From assembly GCA_003665825.1 (NCBI GenBank), contig QPFY01000009.1, forward strand, positions 992,001 through 1,056,000: a stretch of 64,000 nucleotides of DNA. Direction: 5' to 3'. The stretch is from Microbotryum silenes-acaulis. Its lineage: Eukaryota; Basidiomycota; Microbotryomycetes; Microbotryales; Microbotryaceae. The notes under the pieces were generated by a model that saw only the letters and a list, made by a program, of their open reading frames with translations, searched no databases and was not told where the DNA came from. The translations under genes and the position numbers were made by a program. Shown here piece after piece: positions 1-14,597 of the stretch. Numbering within the stretch: the first letter of the stretch is position 1; every line of letters begins with the position of its first letter.

Positions 1-1421
1 TCAGCACAAATCCAACGCTACCTTACTCCTGAAAGACAACCCAGGAGCTCGATCACTCACTGCTGGCGGTACATGATGCGATTGAGACTTCAATTGCAGC
101 TCTCAACCAGTCGTCTAGCCAAATCGTCAAAGAGATGGTGGGTCTTTACGCAGCCGTGAAAGCGGGAGAGCACGTCGCTAATGCGAACTTTCCAGCTGGC
201 AATGTCTTCCACTGTCGCTTCCAGTGGACGGGTAATTCGGCGTATGGAGAGAGTGAGCGATACTGTTTGCTTCAAAGATAAGTATCTCATCTTTATTGAT
301 GGTGGCTTCGTTGCACAGACCATTCTTGGCCTTTCAGATGCTGCGGAACAGCTTGGCTCCTCGCTTTCGACGTCCCTCGAACTGGCCTTGAGGTCGCAGG
401 TCTGAAGAACACGCCGCAAAGAGATGCAGGTTGATTACACAGGGCTAATTAAGATACTTTGTTATTCTAGGATTTACAAGCAAGCAACCTCGAAGGACTT
501 CAAAGAGACGTATCTGTGCTGTCCGAGGCCGTGACAAACCTGACGCTGCGCACGCGACCCAAGCTGCTCTCAAAGAATCTCGGATGGCTGGTAGCTCTGG
601 CCAGTCGGCTACGTTTCGATCCGGAGGATTTTGTCATCGCCACCATGAGTGGTCAGTACCTCTTACCTCTTAGCCGATCCGGTGTGTGCTGGAAAGCCAA
701 CTGCTGACGCCGCTACATGTGTCGGCACCCCCCCGCCCCCCCCTTGCCCAAAGCGCTGCTTCGTCTTCTGGGCGTGTGGAAAGCTGGGATCGCCGTGATG
801 ACCATGGCTTGCATTATTGGCATCGCACAATGTGATTGGCTTCCGACTTCCGTGAGTGCTGGTTTTCCTTTTCATCCAAGTCATCTACTTTCGAGCTGAG
901 ATAAAGGTTCACGCAGCTGCTCATGCGAGTGGTTGGATCGATTGCTGGCGCTGGTGCATTGGTGCGGATGATCGGCATCTTGGTCACCCAGATCAGGAAG
1001 AGAAGGGCGGCGGTTCAAGACTCCCAGTGAGTCATTGTCTCTTTGAGACTGTGCTCCTCTGGTATTGGCGCTGAAGGGACCTTCAGCGGAGCTAGACGCC
1101 CACTCGCCAGCGGCAGAAGTCCGACAAGCTTGCCGATGTCCGAACTGGCGCTCGAAGCAAGTCGATTCGCACTTTCCAATCCACCGTCCCATCTTCGCGC
1201 GGGCATTGGATCCTTTACTCGACCGAGGCGTATGCGTTGCATTGAGTCAAATAGAGCCGCAAGAGGATGGCCAGCTTTCGTATCGGCCGAATCGTACGGG
1301 ACGTGGGCGGCGGGTGGTCCGAGTTGGCACCACCGCGGCGCCGAGTTCAGACAGTCGGAGCTGGACGCCGAGCCAGTCGACGAAGCTTGTGATGGGGCAT
1401 GTGTTTGACAGCCACAGTTGA
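1..1421 (+). CDS. 3' part of a coiled-coil membrane protein, possibly Kar5/Tht1-like
   Basis: The gene runs in from the left edge. Exons I can follow on the plus strand are about 51-227, 331-402, 472-660, 769-848 and 910-1027, all with GT...AG junctions. They encode heptad-like helical sequence (SLLAVHDAIETSIAALNQ, then LSTSLELALRSQDL and LEGLQRDVSVLSEAV), then a hydrophobic stretch (GIAVMTMACIIGIAQ) and a second one (VVGSIAGAGALVRMIGIL) followed by basic RKRRA. Coiled coil followed by C-terminal membrane segments is the layout of Kar5/Tht1 karyogamy proteins of the nuclear envelope, but I see no diagnostic motif, so the name is a guess. The last exon frame is uncertain (stop near 1408 or 1421). 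That a spliced gene exists is likelier than its identity. Confidence 0.35.
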
Positions 1422-1486
1422 TCCCTATGTAGCTTAAAGATCGAGGCGTAATGAGAAGTACACGATGTCATCAAAGCCACATAGCA

Positions 1487-1537
1487 ACGATCTATGGGCC
1501 GCCGTTTGGGCAACAAATGGATTTGCGCGCCCGGGGC
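1487..1537. repeat. Left TSD (ACGATC) and left terminal inverted repeat
   Basis: ACGATC at 1487-1492 is the left copy of the target duplication. The TIR covers 1493-1537. Just inside, the word GCGCGCCC recurs several times to about 1596, probably subterminal transposase-binding repeats. Confidence 0.9.
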
Positions 1538-1744
1538 CTCCGCGCGCCCAGAAATATGGATATGCGCGCCCCGCCGAACGCTTCTGCGCGCCCGCGACTC
1601 GTCTAGCCTCGTTCATGCGCGACACACGCGCGGACTCGCGCGGCCGCCTTCTTCCACACACACACCGCCCCCACGTCAACCTTGTCCAGTTATTCCCCGC
1701 TTTCATAACGACTCTGTTTCATTCAACAGCCTTCAACTGCCATC

Positions 1745-4700
1745 ATGAGAAAATTAGATGGCATCATTCCGACTTGGGAGAGGGAGTTGGCCGCCAAGGG
1801 TGCAGGTACGTTGCAAGCTGGGAGCTCTTCGTCGAGTTTTTGAGCCCTCCTGATTCAGGCTGGATCAGATGCAGAGGTTCTTCCAATGCTGATATTTGAT
1901 ACATTTGCTTCTGAGTTTTGGGAACAGCGACCTTCACGCTGCACCAGCACCGCTCGCTACGTCACCTCAACGGAACGTCGTCGCTGGACGGAGCATATAC
2001 GATTTGGGCATGCTCGATGTATAATCAAGTTCTCAAGTCGTACGACAAAGCAGGACAGGGTGCAATTCAGGACACGTTGCCCTCCAAAACAGGTTGATCC
2101 GTCTGATTGATGGAACCACGGACCTCTCGTCATGGGCCAATCGAGCCTAGCGCCTTCAAGCTCAGGAGGCAGAACCACACCTCAAGAATCGCTCTCTCGC
2201 CTTTGCGAAAGGAAGGTACTGTCACCCCTCTCGCTGCAAAGCTCCCTCCTTCACGACACACTCAGTCGCCGTGCACGTCCCTCATGTCAACCATGAGCAA
2301 CGCCAACAACCCGCATCCGGAGGCATTGCCTTCTTCCGCAGAAGCAACTATCTCACCCTCTAACCACCCGCATCCAAACCTCATTTGTGAGTCAAAGCAT
2401 TCAGAGTAGCTGGGCGTCCTCAGCGCCGGCCGATTGTCTAGCTTGCGTGCTCACCTTGCGTTCTCCAGTCCGTGGCAGCGGCGCTGAGTTTTTCAACCCT
2501 CGCCAGCTCTTGCCGCCCCACTTCCCCACCCCATTCATCAGTTCTTTATGCAGACGCCTGCTCCGTACCCCACCCCGAACTTTTATCCTCCTGCTCACGC
2601 ACCACTCGGATATTCCCACCCTGGACCCAATTACGTCCCGCATTTGCCTCCTCCACATCAACCCTATGCCCCCCTCAGCCGTACCATCCCATGATGCATC
2701 ATCAATACGACCTATCTCCTCTCCAGTCATTTACGTCGCACCGACATCCATCACTCCCTCAGCAAATATTATGAATCAGCCTCCGTTTGTGCCGCACCCG
2801 ATCGCCCAATATCCCGTGCCCAACCCGCACATCCCCTCCCAACTCGACTTGATGGGTCCGGATTCCCGACTGGCCAACCACCACGCGACCGCCCTTGCCC
2901 TTGCTACTGTTCCTTCAGCTTCCTCGACTGCATCCCCTTTACTACCGCGTCCAGCCGTTCCCACTCAGTCTCAGCATGCGGCCGCACCCGTCACTGCCGA
3001 GTACGCCTCGACTTCGCCGTCTTCGCAGGCTTTCCCAAGGCCACTCCCTATCCCAGTACTTCAATGATCTGAGCATTCATCGCAAGCAGCACCGCATCTT
3101 CAATCGCGACCCCAATTGGCTGAATCTACTCCGTGGCAAAACTTTGTTGTTCCCGCTGACAATCCGAATCCGAGGCCGAACCACGCGCCTCAGAACCCCC
3201 AGCCCTTCTTCGATAATATACGTGATCGCGTGACTCGGCCGATACCTGGACGTACCTCCGGCTCCACTAGCGCCAATCGAGGCCCGAGGGTTGCCGCGTC
3301 ATCGCGCCTTTCCAATCGAATCAATCCAACCGCCCCAGTTGATACAATGCGACGGTTGCACGACGATTTCACCGCGCAGTGCAGGGGCAGGCCGTCTCAA
3401 GAACAAGCCAATCTGCTCCTGACTGATGCGCGCTTCAAAGGCCTTTTGTTCCATGGACGGGTTTCCCAACTGTCTGACCCTCAGGCAAAGCCTTCGGGCA
3501 GGAGTGGTTGCGATGTTACACCCCTATTCCTAGCCAATGTGAGTGCGCCACTATGACATACTTCTTTGATGCTTACAAGTAGTTCCCTGATGTCTTATTA
3601 CGCCAATAGTCCGATGAAGACAACGACGGCAACGGAGCGAGCCCGGTTCTTTTCCTAGGTCTGGGTTTGACACAATCGTCAACATGGAGTGCGCATCCAA
3701 GGCCCCGGTCAGAATTCCGAAGCATTGGACCACCGATCGTGAGGCAATGACTGCCGTTGCCGTAATTATTGAGTCTTTGCCAGCGTTGGCCGTGAGTCAT
3801 TTGCTACACCTTTATGGAAAACATTCATAATCCTTTTGTTGTAGTACTGACATCCTTGCACTTTTGAACAGTTTCATCTTGACCGAGCGGCGTTCAATTT
3901 GGGAAGGGATTGCACGCATTTGCAGGACTACTTCATCGTTGCCAGGACTTCGTCCGAGCGGATCGAGGGGAAGTCGTGCTTCGTCTCTAGAGACAACGCG
4001 AATCTTAAGCCTCTTTCTCTTTTCCCACACAAGAGCTCGGCAGAAGCCTCGGAGCTGGCCACCATCCTGTCTCACAGGCCAATCACCTTTGGGGAGCCAA
4101 ACTCTAAGCGTCGTGTCTTGGCGTTGTGTGAGCCACGTCATTCAGGACTGGACTACATCATGGTAGCAAGAGCCACTAAACTGATTCAGCTTTTCTTTCA
4201 TCCTTCTTGCCAGACCCGACGGCACAGCAGCACACGTTTGGAATAGGTTTTCCCTTCAGTGCACTCAATATGACGGTATGTCACGCTACAACCGCAGTAA
4301 TTTATAGTACCAGTCCACTGCAGACACTAATCGGATGTTCCTTTCTCTGTCACAGCCCGGCGACTGCTATGCTCCAGACGGCGGCAACGGCGACAACGGC
4401 AACAATGGCATCAACGGCGACAACGGCAACAACGGCAACAACGACGATGACAATCCGATGTGTGCATCTTTGTTGCATCCTCCTTCCACCAACACCTCAA
4501 ATGATCGTGATCGGGAGCCCACAGCTCTTTCATCAGACCGAGACCTAGCCCAAGGTGTCACCAACCACTCTCGTGCTGGGAATTCAGCGGACCCTATCGC
4601 GCAAGCAAGCACTGATTTTGACCTTGAAGCCGACATGGATGATCTGTTGCCTCCATTTGGTTCCACTGGCCGGGGAGAAATACTAGAGGATCACAACCAA

Positions 4701-6964
4701 TCAAGGACTCGCCGCCGAGCTCGGAGCCATGACTCGCCTTCCATAAGGTCGAGCCACTCTCGAGAGATGGAGGACACCGACAGTTCCGAGGATGACCAGT
4801 ATTCGTATCCTCGTCGCCAACGCCCGCGCCATCGGAGTCCAAGTCTCATGCGCTCAACTTCCCCTTCCGGAGACCGTCAAGCAGGTGGTCGCGTGATCGC
4901 CGCGTCGGAGAGTGTTACCACAATCACGCACTTAGGCAATGCTTCTTCTGCTCGTCAACTCGAGGCTTGTGATCCGTATGTAAGCCATCTAGGCTGACAT
5001 GTGAATGCGACTACTTTCCACAGTTGCCTGCGATGCCTCCTCTGCGCGACGGCGGTTATAGCGACCGTGACTGGGTGGCTCTTTCGGATTGTCTGCGAGC
5101 CAATGTGAAACGCACCCGCCGGGAATCTGAACCCCACATCTCAACACTCTCACACTGCTTTCATTACACCTCTCCAACACACGAACTCAACTCGCAGCAT
5201 CTCTTCAATGAGTTCAGGAAATGGCTCTCGAAAATCTCGACCGTGGACATCGTCTCGAAGCAATCCCGATTCACCGCGGCGTGGGAGTGAGTGCTCGCAT
5301 CATGTCTGCATACCGCTCAGCTCTGTGACACCTAACTCACTGAAATCTTCTTTCAGTCTCCCTGGTATCCAGATCGATGAAGACTTGAGCATGACCTGTG
5401 GTTCCGCACCTTTGTTGCACCTTATCAATGGAACCCTCACAACCATCTTCACATCTTCCGACAACGTCTTCAACCCCTCACTCGTTGGGTCCACGGCGCG
5501 GAAGGACGGAAAAGAGGGTAGCAAATTGCTCTACGTTTTTAATGACGACCTGCCGGCCGAAATTTGGAATCAAGAATGCGTTGGGGAGCGGATGCAAGAG
5601 GTACTCCGACTCCTTGCCCTGGCCTTGGTTCACCTCGAGACGTGGCCCGATCACATCCACCCGCACATGATTTTGTGAGTGTGTAACATAATCAAGTTCG
5701 GCCCCTTTCAACAACGAATTGACCGCCCACACTGGCGCCTCTTTGCTCACTCTGTTGCAGGTTCCTTCTTGATGCCGCATCTCAGAGCGCCAAAAGCTCA
5801 GAGGACTCATTCACAATCGATGACCTGGTCGAGTGGGTCTGTCCCAATCTTCTGGCCCGGGTCTGCCACATTTTGCGCACAAATCCCACATTGGTCAAAG
5901 ACATGGATGAATACACGCGATTTCAAGTTCTTGGACTCTACGGCAGGGCCAAGTTCACAAATCTGGTGCGTCTCAGACTCGGCTGGTGTTGACTGCGTCG
6001 TGTCTTTCTTCAATCTTGCTAACACCACTCCATGGACTCTATGCGTTTCCAGGGTGAGAGCGAAGTGTCGGAGAAAGACTGGACTCTCTTAGAAGAGTCT
6101 CGAGCAAATCGGTCACTTCTTGGGGATTTGTATCGGAATCGTGTTCTGGGGAAGACCGCAAAAACCCTAGCCCAGCGAATCGACATTTATTTCAGACTTT
6201 CGCGTTGTACACGAACTGTGACGGACATCCTGTTGGTATGTGCCACTTCATGATCATCTACAGATCCCAGGCGGTTTTGGTTCTAACATGCTTATGTATC
6301 ACATTGCAGGGTCTACATTTAATGGCAGAGTCGCAGGATCTAACCCATTACGCAATGCTGTGCAATATGCGCGCCTGGCCGCCGTCAGCCGATCGTTCTT
6401 TCAAGTTCACGAAGGAGACTTACCATGTCGAATGGTGCGGGGCTTCTCAAGCCGGTATTGCTGGACCAAGTAGTCGACCCTACAGTGCACTTCCCGCAAG
6501 AATCCGAGGAATGGGCGAGGCGGTTCTACTCAAGGCGCTCGAGTCGATGCCAAGCGAGGAGGCAGTTGGCTTCTGCAAGATTGCCCACCCAACGCACGGA
6601 TTTCCAGTTGCTGATCAGAATGATAACGTCAAGGTGAGTGTCCAGTGGCTGTCTTCCTAACCCTGCTGGTCACGGAAGCTTCCTGACCTACAACGGATGA
6701 CTCACTCCACTCGCTGCTCTGCTCGGACTGCAGTTTGTCGTGCACTGGGAGAAGTGTGGCTGCAATGGGCTCGCCTCCCGCTCGGTAGTGCCATTGGGGC
6801 ACATCTTACTTCAGGCGTGCCTGGGACAGGTGCATTTGAGTCTGAGAACTTTGGGTGACCTGCTGAATACCACACCACAGGAATTCAGACCAGCTTTGGC
6901 GGCGGACCTCAAACTAGCTCTTGTTGCCTCCGCCAGAGTGGATGTGGCATTCAATGCCGGATGA
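1745..6964 (+). CDS. Transposon companion protein, large multi-exon, HECT-like C-terminus suspected
   Basis: Starts MRKLDGIIPTWERELAAKGA at 1745; intron 1806-1927 joins in frame to an exon at 1928-2092 (TFTLHQHRSLRHLNGTSSLD), then about 2159-2212. The next kilobase is proline-rich and its splicing is unclear. Clear exons follow: about 3116-3540 (RRLHDDFTAQCRGRPSQEQA), 3871-4160, 4335-4980, 5357-5674, 5761-5965, 6053-6235, 6310-6633 and 6735-6964. An Asn/Gly/Asp repeat lies at 4382-4450. The last 350 residues are compact, and the C-terminal VPLGHILLQACLGQVHLS loosely recalls the cysteine-containing C-lobe of HECT ligases; related HECT-like genes accompany integrase-type transposases in other eukaryotes as far as I recall. 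It lies wholly within the transposon, convergent with the transposase, so it is cargo or an accessory mobility factor. Function unproven; exon borders approximate. Confidence 0.55.
4382..4450 (+). repeat. Short Asn/Gly/Asp-coding repeat
   Basis: Imperfect repetition of GGCAACGGCGACAACGGC-type units inside the companion gene. It encodes an NGDNGNNG tract ending in acidic residues; probably a disordered linker. Confidence 0.8.
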
Positions 6965-7240
6965 TGACGTGCAATTGGTGTGCAATTGGTGTGCAATTGG
7001 TCTGATAGCAGTCTTAATTTTTTTATACGGAAGTGCAATTGGTTTGATAGCAGTCTTGATTTGTTTTTACGGAAGTGCAATCACATTGACCTGGAACATA
7101 TGCGAATGAGTCCATAATGCGAGCGACTGAAAGGTGACCTTCAACCACCGGAATGAATGCGCAGTGTGCCCCAAATCCGTGAGACACAAGATAGCTGTAA
7201 CACAGAATGGGTCAATTCTGCGTGATAATCACCTCAACCA

Positions 7241-8825
7241 TCAATCAATCAGTTGCTCCATAGCACGCACACCCTCCAACCATCTGTCAACCGCTGAAGC
7301 ATGCCATCGCTCCGTCATCCGCCGCTGGAGCGCTTCAAGACCTTCGGGATTATTGAGAAATGGCGAGCGTTGACTGTGAAAGTCAACATGACTTCTCACT
7401 TCCTCGCCAAACAAGTTGTTGTTTGCGTTGCCTGGTTGTTCCGTCGACTCCGGAATGTGCAGGTTCTCGTCATAGATACCTCGGCCTCCGTTTTGAATGC
7501 TGCCGGACCAGAAGAGTTGGTTTGGTGTGGATCGCTGCTCTGTGCGAAGCTTGTGGTTGTTCCAAACATCTTGATACCATGCTAGGTCCTTGTTGATATC
7601 ATCGAGAAATAGGAACTCCGAGAGCCACACATGTCGGGAGAGCTCGATGTTGAGGCCATGCTCGTCTTCCAGATGACGAAAGCGGTGTAGCCACGCATTG
7701 AGAACGGACTTCTTCAGGTCACGCCAGAACCTTTCAATTCGTTGGTTGTGTGGGGACCTGAAGATTGTGGGGCCGCAACATGACTATGATCAGCGTTGGA
7801 GACAGCAACCTGGGGCCTAGGACGGGTCATGGTGCGGTGACTTACGTTCCCCAAAGGTAAGATCCGCGCCCAAGACCGCGAACGGCTTCCATCATTGCAG
7901 CCACTTGAACATTCTCTCCCCCCCTATCTCCTCTGACTCGAGACGGAACTCCGTAGAGTGCAATGGCGTCTTGGAAGACGCTCAGTACCGTGCTTGCCCG
8001 ATTATTCGAAGATGCTCTGACCCCAGTAAGGACGCGGGAGTACCCGTCAATGAATCCATGTATGACAATGCCAAACGAGATGAGCGCATGTTGGCCATCG
8101 TGATGCCACAGCGCGTTCGGCCCCGCCACATTGTACCTGCGCCTCATCACCGGGTGATTCGCATGTACGTGACGGCGAAGCGGACGCGTGCGCTGGATCG
8201 ACGCTCGAAGTGCTTCTCGGGGAACGTCGATACCCCGAGCCCGGAGTGCACCTCCCACTAGTATTTCGCCCAAGCTTGTTTCGTGATCGAGTATCTCCAT
8301 CACGAGACGATCGAGTTCGGCATCGGGGAGGAGGGTCCGGGCCCTCGTGCGCTCGAAGGGTTGTCGCACTTGTTGATCAACGATGGCCTTTCGTATGGTC
8401 CGTCGAGAGACCCCAAACAGCTTCGCAATTTGTGTGGTACCAAGATTTTGCTCATGAGCAGCTTGTCGTAAGAGTCCCGGGTCTACTTCAAGTTGCGGTC
8501 GGCCCCGTGCCCCACTTCGCACAGACGAGACCGACGTGAACGTGGCTGAGACAGTCGTGTCGGTGGCCGCGCTGATTTGCTCTGAAAGAGATGACAGTAA
8601 AGAGTCGAAATGCCCAAGGCCAGTCGTCTCTTCTTGAGGATCGAGAGCACCCACTTGGATCGCTTGTTGGAACTGCGCTCGGTTTGACGCGAGGCGCTCG
8701 TGGCACTCTAGGAGGCGATGACGATCACCATCACAGTTCGCAAGGGCGTACAGGGCTTTCTGCACGTTTGCTGACCAGGTTGACGCAAGTGAATGCAAGT
8801 CGATGGCCGTTCCGCGCTCTTCCAT
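7241..8825 (-). CDS. Integrase-core (DDE) transposase of the TIR element
   Basis: Two exons: 8825-7846 and 7757-7241; the 88-bp intron (GTAAGT...TTCAG) joins the frame exactly, giving GTSPHNQRIERFWRDL across the junction. About 498 residues. An N-terminal helical region is followed by a helix-turn-helix (TTQIAKLFGVSRRTIRKAI) near residue 140. The integrase core has the first Asp in WHHDGQHALISFG, the second in VRGDRGGENVQVA and the Glu in HNQRIERFWRDL, so the DDE triad appears complete. The tail NNHKLRTEQRSTPNQLFW is typical of this eukaryotic rve family. It would cut at the TIRs and integrate with a 6-bp stagger. I see no stop or frameshift, so it looks functional. The start at 8825 is the first in-frame Met; an upstream exon is possible. 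Confidence 0.85.
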
Positions 8826-9851
8826 GGGATAGCATCCGTCGGATCAGATGCGGTGTCAGCTGTCAGGTGTTTACGAGGGAGTCCTGCGTCCACATCCAAG
8901 CCCGAGCTCGAAGTTGCTCCAGCTTGGCAGTAGCTTATGTAAGCTCAGATACCTGGTTAATAGCCACTAGTAGTACGATCAAACAACTAGTACTTGAGGT
9001 CAAGCATTGGGTGATCATGTTTCTGTGGCTTTCCAAGTTGAATAACGATTCTGCTGCTGCATACCAAGACTCTTGGCCCCGACAAATAATTCTCTGGAAC
9101 GAGCCCTTAGCTCTCTGGATCTCTGGAACTCAACTTTGGAGCCGGAGTGCCCAGCCCTGAGCCTCGAACGCTTCGACAGCCACACCCCAATACACCATAG
9201 CAATGTCACTATTTACAAGTACATCAAGACTTAGCAATCGGAGCAAACGCCCTCCTGCCATGAAAATGAGATACACACCGCGGAGTAAAAAGGCAATCCT
9301 CCTCGGGGGGTCGGTTGTCGCGCAAGTAGAAAAAGCAGCGAGCGAATCAGAGCGCCGCGAGCTTGTGAGAACGTTTCCGGTCGCGCGCATCTGCGATTCT
9401 GCGAGCGTGAGAACTGTTTGCGAGCGCGCGTAAGCAGCTTCCGAGGCGCGCAAATCGTAAAGAGCGGGGAGTGCGGGGTTCGGAATTTAGCTATGAAAAT
9501 TGAAAAAATCAAAATGATTTTTCGGATTTATTTTTTATTTTTGGAAGAATCCCAAAAAGCGCGTAGATTGAGTAGGTTGCGCGCGCATGAGCGCGGTGTA
9601 GCGCGTGTAATGCCCCGTCCGTGCGCGGATACGGTGAGGTGAGCGAGTCTAACAGTGAGCGAAACGCGCGTGGACCGCCAATAGGGGCCAGAAACAGATG
9701 TTTTTCCTGGAAAGCGCGCAACTCCGCAGGTTCCAGAGCGCGTTAGAGACCAAAAGTGCGTCCGAGAGTGAATGACGCGCGTATGAAGGCCCTTTGGCGC
9801 GTAATTGCACGATTTTCGGCGCGCGTACAAACGAATCGTAACGCGCAAGTA
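8826..9851. other. Right subterminal region of the transposon, non-coding
   Basis: No supported gene. From about 9300 onward the sequence is studded with GCGCG words (for example near 9425, 9580, 9767, 9799, 9821), mirroring the GCGCGCCC words at the left end. This is probably transposase-binding subterminal DNA plus the transposase promoter. Confidence 0.6.
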
Positions 9852-9902
9852 GCCCCGGGCGCGCAGATCCATTTGTTGCCCAAACGGCGGCCCATAACGA
9901 TC
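9852..9902. repeat. Right terminal inverted repeat and right TSD
   Basis: The TIR (9852-9896) is the reverse complement of 1493-1537 with one mismatch; ACGATC at 9897-9902 repeats the left flank exactly. Confidence 0.9.
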
Positions 9903-9970
9903 CGCGCTTCATGAGAGACGCGGCCGACTCGCCCGGCCAGTGACGGGACGGCTGCCGGGATCTACGCGCC

Positions 9971-10010
9971 ACGCGTCCAGACGCGTCTTCAATTTGCGCG
10001 CTGGACGCGT
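9971..10010. promoter_or_regulatory. Cluster of three MluI cell-cycle boxes (MCB) upstream of MCM3
   Basis: ACGCGT occurs at 9971-9976, 9981-9986 and 10005-10010, 85-125 bp before the MCM3 start. Two more lie in the first two introns (10226-10231, 10417-10422). ACGCGT is the binding site of the MBF/DSC1 G1/S factor in ascomycete yeasts and is typical of replication genes; use in this fungus is inferred. Confidence 0.65.
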
Positions 10011-10094
10011 TGCGCCCCCTTGCGCGGGCGGTTCTCTGCGCCATCTCCCTCTTCCATCCCACCAACCTTCTTCACCCACTCACCCACGATCAAG

Positions 10095-13135
<3,041 letters not shown>

Positions 13136-13556
13136 GTAATATGGCAGGAGCCATGTGCACAGTTCTCTTTCCCGCCCACTTTGTAGCAGCTAGTTCGCGT
13201 GTCACTTGTTTTAATGTTGTGTACAGTGTGTTCTTATGGAATTAAGAATCGGAGCCAAACAACTTTCCTTTGAGATGAGTACGCGAGAGATGTTCTCTTG
13301 CACAAAACCAATGAGACTAACATCTGATCTAGTGTTCAACATTGTGGCTCTCGCGGTAGTTGCTTGAGTTACCATGGCGCGGTAAAAGCTACCGAAGTAT
13401 TTCAGAAGTAGAGGTCGAAACACGAATGCTTTGCAAGGGGTATATTCAATGAAATGCGAAGGTACATAAATAACTGAATACAACATGATGTCTGAAACAA
13501 CCAGGCACTAATGCATAACATCACGAATCCCCACTGTTCTAATGCGATCTGCGATC
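13136..13556. other. Convergent intergenic region, nothing recognised
   Basis: About 420 bp between the 3' ends of MCM3 and the Ser-rich gene. AT-richer than its neighbours; presumably 3' UTRs and terminators. Confidence 0.6.
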
Positions 13557-14597
13557 TTATCGAGCGAAACCAGCGCTCCTGGTGGGCGACCTCACTTCCT
13601 CCTCCATCCACTTTGCCAAACGGGGACTGCGATCCCCCGTTGATCTAGCCGCGCGTTGACGAGAAAGGCCATCCAACGTCTCACGGGTCAAGAATGAACG
13701 CATACAGTCCGACGTTGGTGACAAGAGGGAGGCCCAGAACTTGCGTCGACGCTCGGGCTCGGAAAGCGGCTTGGACGACGTGCTCGAGTCGGTGAGGCTG
13801 CACTCGCTCATATCTTGGTCAATGATGAAGGCGGAATCCGAGAGGCAGGGTGAAGAGAAACACGAGACATCGCCACTTGAGATGGAAGAGGTTTCGTCGT
13901 CGGATGAGTAAGCGTACGAGGTGAAGCGCGAAAAATCTGGTAGCGCCGGGCTGGGAGCGAGCAAGTGGCGTTGAAGCGGCTTGCCACCACCGCACGGAAC
14001 GCCGAACCAACTCGAATTGTCGTCTTTCGGCGTCTTGTTCATTAAATCATCGCCGTTGCCAAAGAAGAGACCATGTTCCTCCGCGATGTAGATCTGAGGT
14101 TGGACAGGGGCCTCGTCGACCTCCTCGGCGCAGAGTGACTCGGTTCTGAAAAAATTGTGTCGCGAAAAGGTCGAAGTGTTGGGCATGACAGGACTCCGTG
14201 TCATCGGGCTTGACCGAGGTGAAGCTGACATTGAGGAGGAAAGGGAAGTCGACGAGCCGCTTCGAGACATGGACGGCGAGGAGCGTCGTGACCGGGAGGG
14301 TTGCTGAGGCGGGCGCCGCACGGTGCTCGGTCGCCACGCTTCGTCGAGTCCAATTTGCGTAGAGAAGTCAGGCGAGGTCATGACAGTGGAGCAGGTGTAC
14401 TGGAACAGAGGTACGCGAGGTGTTGTATCGTCTTCAGAGAGTGTTTCGCCTTCGTCCGAGTGGCAAGTCGTTCTTCTCCGCTTCTTGGACTCGAGCAGTT
14501 GTGGGGGTGAGCGCAGGCCCGACTCGTCGAGGTCACGTGGTGGGGAAGTGCCGGGCCGGGACATGGCGCTGGAGGTGAAGGCATTGGAGGACGACAT
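13557..14597 (-). CDS. Hypothetical Ser/Pro-rich protein
   Basis: A single uninterrupted ORF. I prefer the ATG at 14597 (MSSSNAFTSSAMSRPGTSPP) to the upstream in-frame ATG at 14759, whose extension reads like 5' UTR. About 346 residues, low-complexity and mostly disordered. The basic run SKKRRRTTCHSDE could be a nuclear signal. Islands of less biased sequence are QIYIAEEHGLFFGNGDDLMN, DDNSSWFGVPCGGGKPLQRH and, near the C-terminus, RRKFWASLLSPTSDCMRSFL. The many SP/TP sites suggest a phosphoprotein. I recognise no domain. Intronless in an intron-rich neighbourhood. Confidence 0.6.
   Translation of the reverse strand: MSSSNAFTSSAMSRPGTSPPRDLDESGLRSPPQLLESKKRRRTTCHSDEGETLSEDDTTPRVPLFQYTCSTVMTSPDFSTQIGLDEAWRPSTVRRPPQQPSRSRRSSPSMSRSGSSTSLSSSMSASPRSSPMTRSPVMPNTSTFSRHNFFRTESLCAEEVDEAPVQPQIYIAEEHGLFFGNGDDLMNKTPKDDNSSWFGVPCGGGKPLQRHLLAPSPALPDFSRFTSYAYSSDDETSSISSGDVSCFSSPCLSDSAFIIDQDMSECSLTDSSTSSKPLSEPERRRKFWASLLSPTSDCMRSFLTRETLDGLSRQRAARSTGDRSPRLAKWMEEEVRSPTRSAGFAR

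Larger units (their letters stand above)
1493..9896. mobile_element. Complete TIR DNA transposon, IS3EU-like, two genes
   Basis: The element is 8,404 bp. Its ends are 45-bp terminal inverted repeats (1493-1537 and the reverse complement of 9852-9896) differing at one base, starting 5'-TATGGGCCGCCGTTTGGGCA. It is flanked by a perfect 6-bp direct repeat ACGATC at 1487-1492 and 9897-9902, the target-site duplication. Inside are two convergent genes: a large spliced plus-strand gene (1745-6964) and a minus-strand integrase-fold transposase (7241-8825). Subterminal regions on both sides are full of GCGCGC words. A 6-bp duplication, termini beginning TAY and an rve-type transposase are what I recall for the eukaryotic IS3EU superfamily; that assignment is inference. 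TIRs, TSD and an intact transposase suggest a recent and possibly active copy. Confidence 0.9.

Noticed and set aside
9649..10065. 138-codon minus-strand ORF across the right transposon end
   Set aside because: Open only because of GCGC-rich subterminal repeats; it crosses the TIR, TSD and MCM3 promoter.
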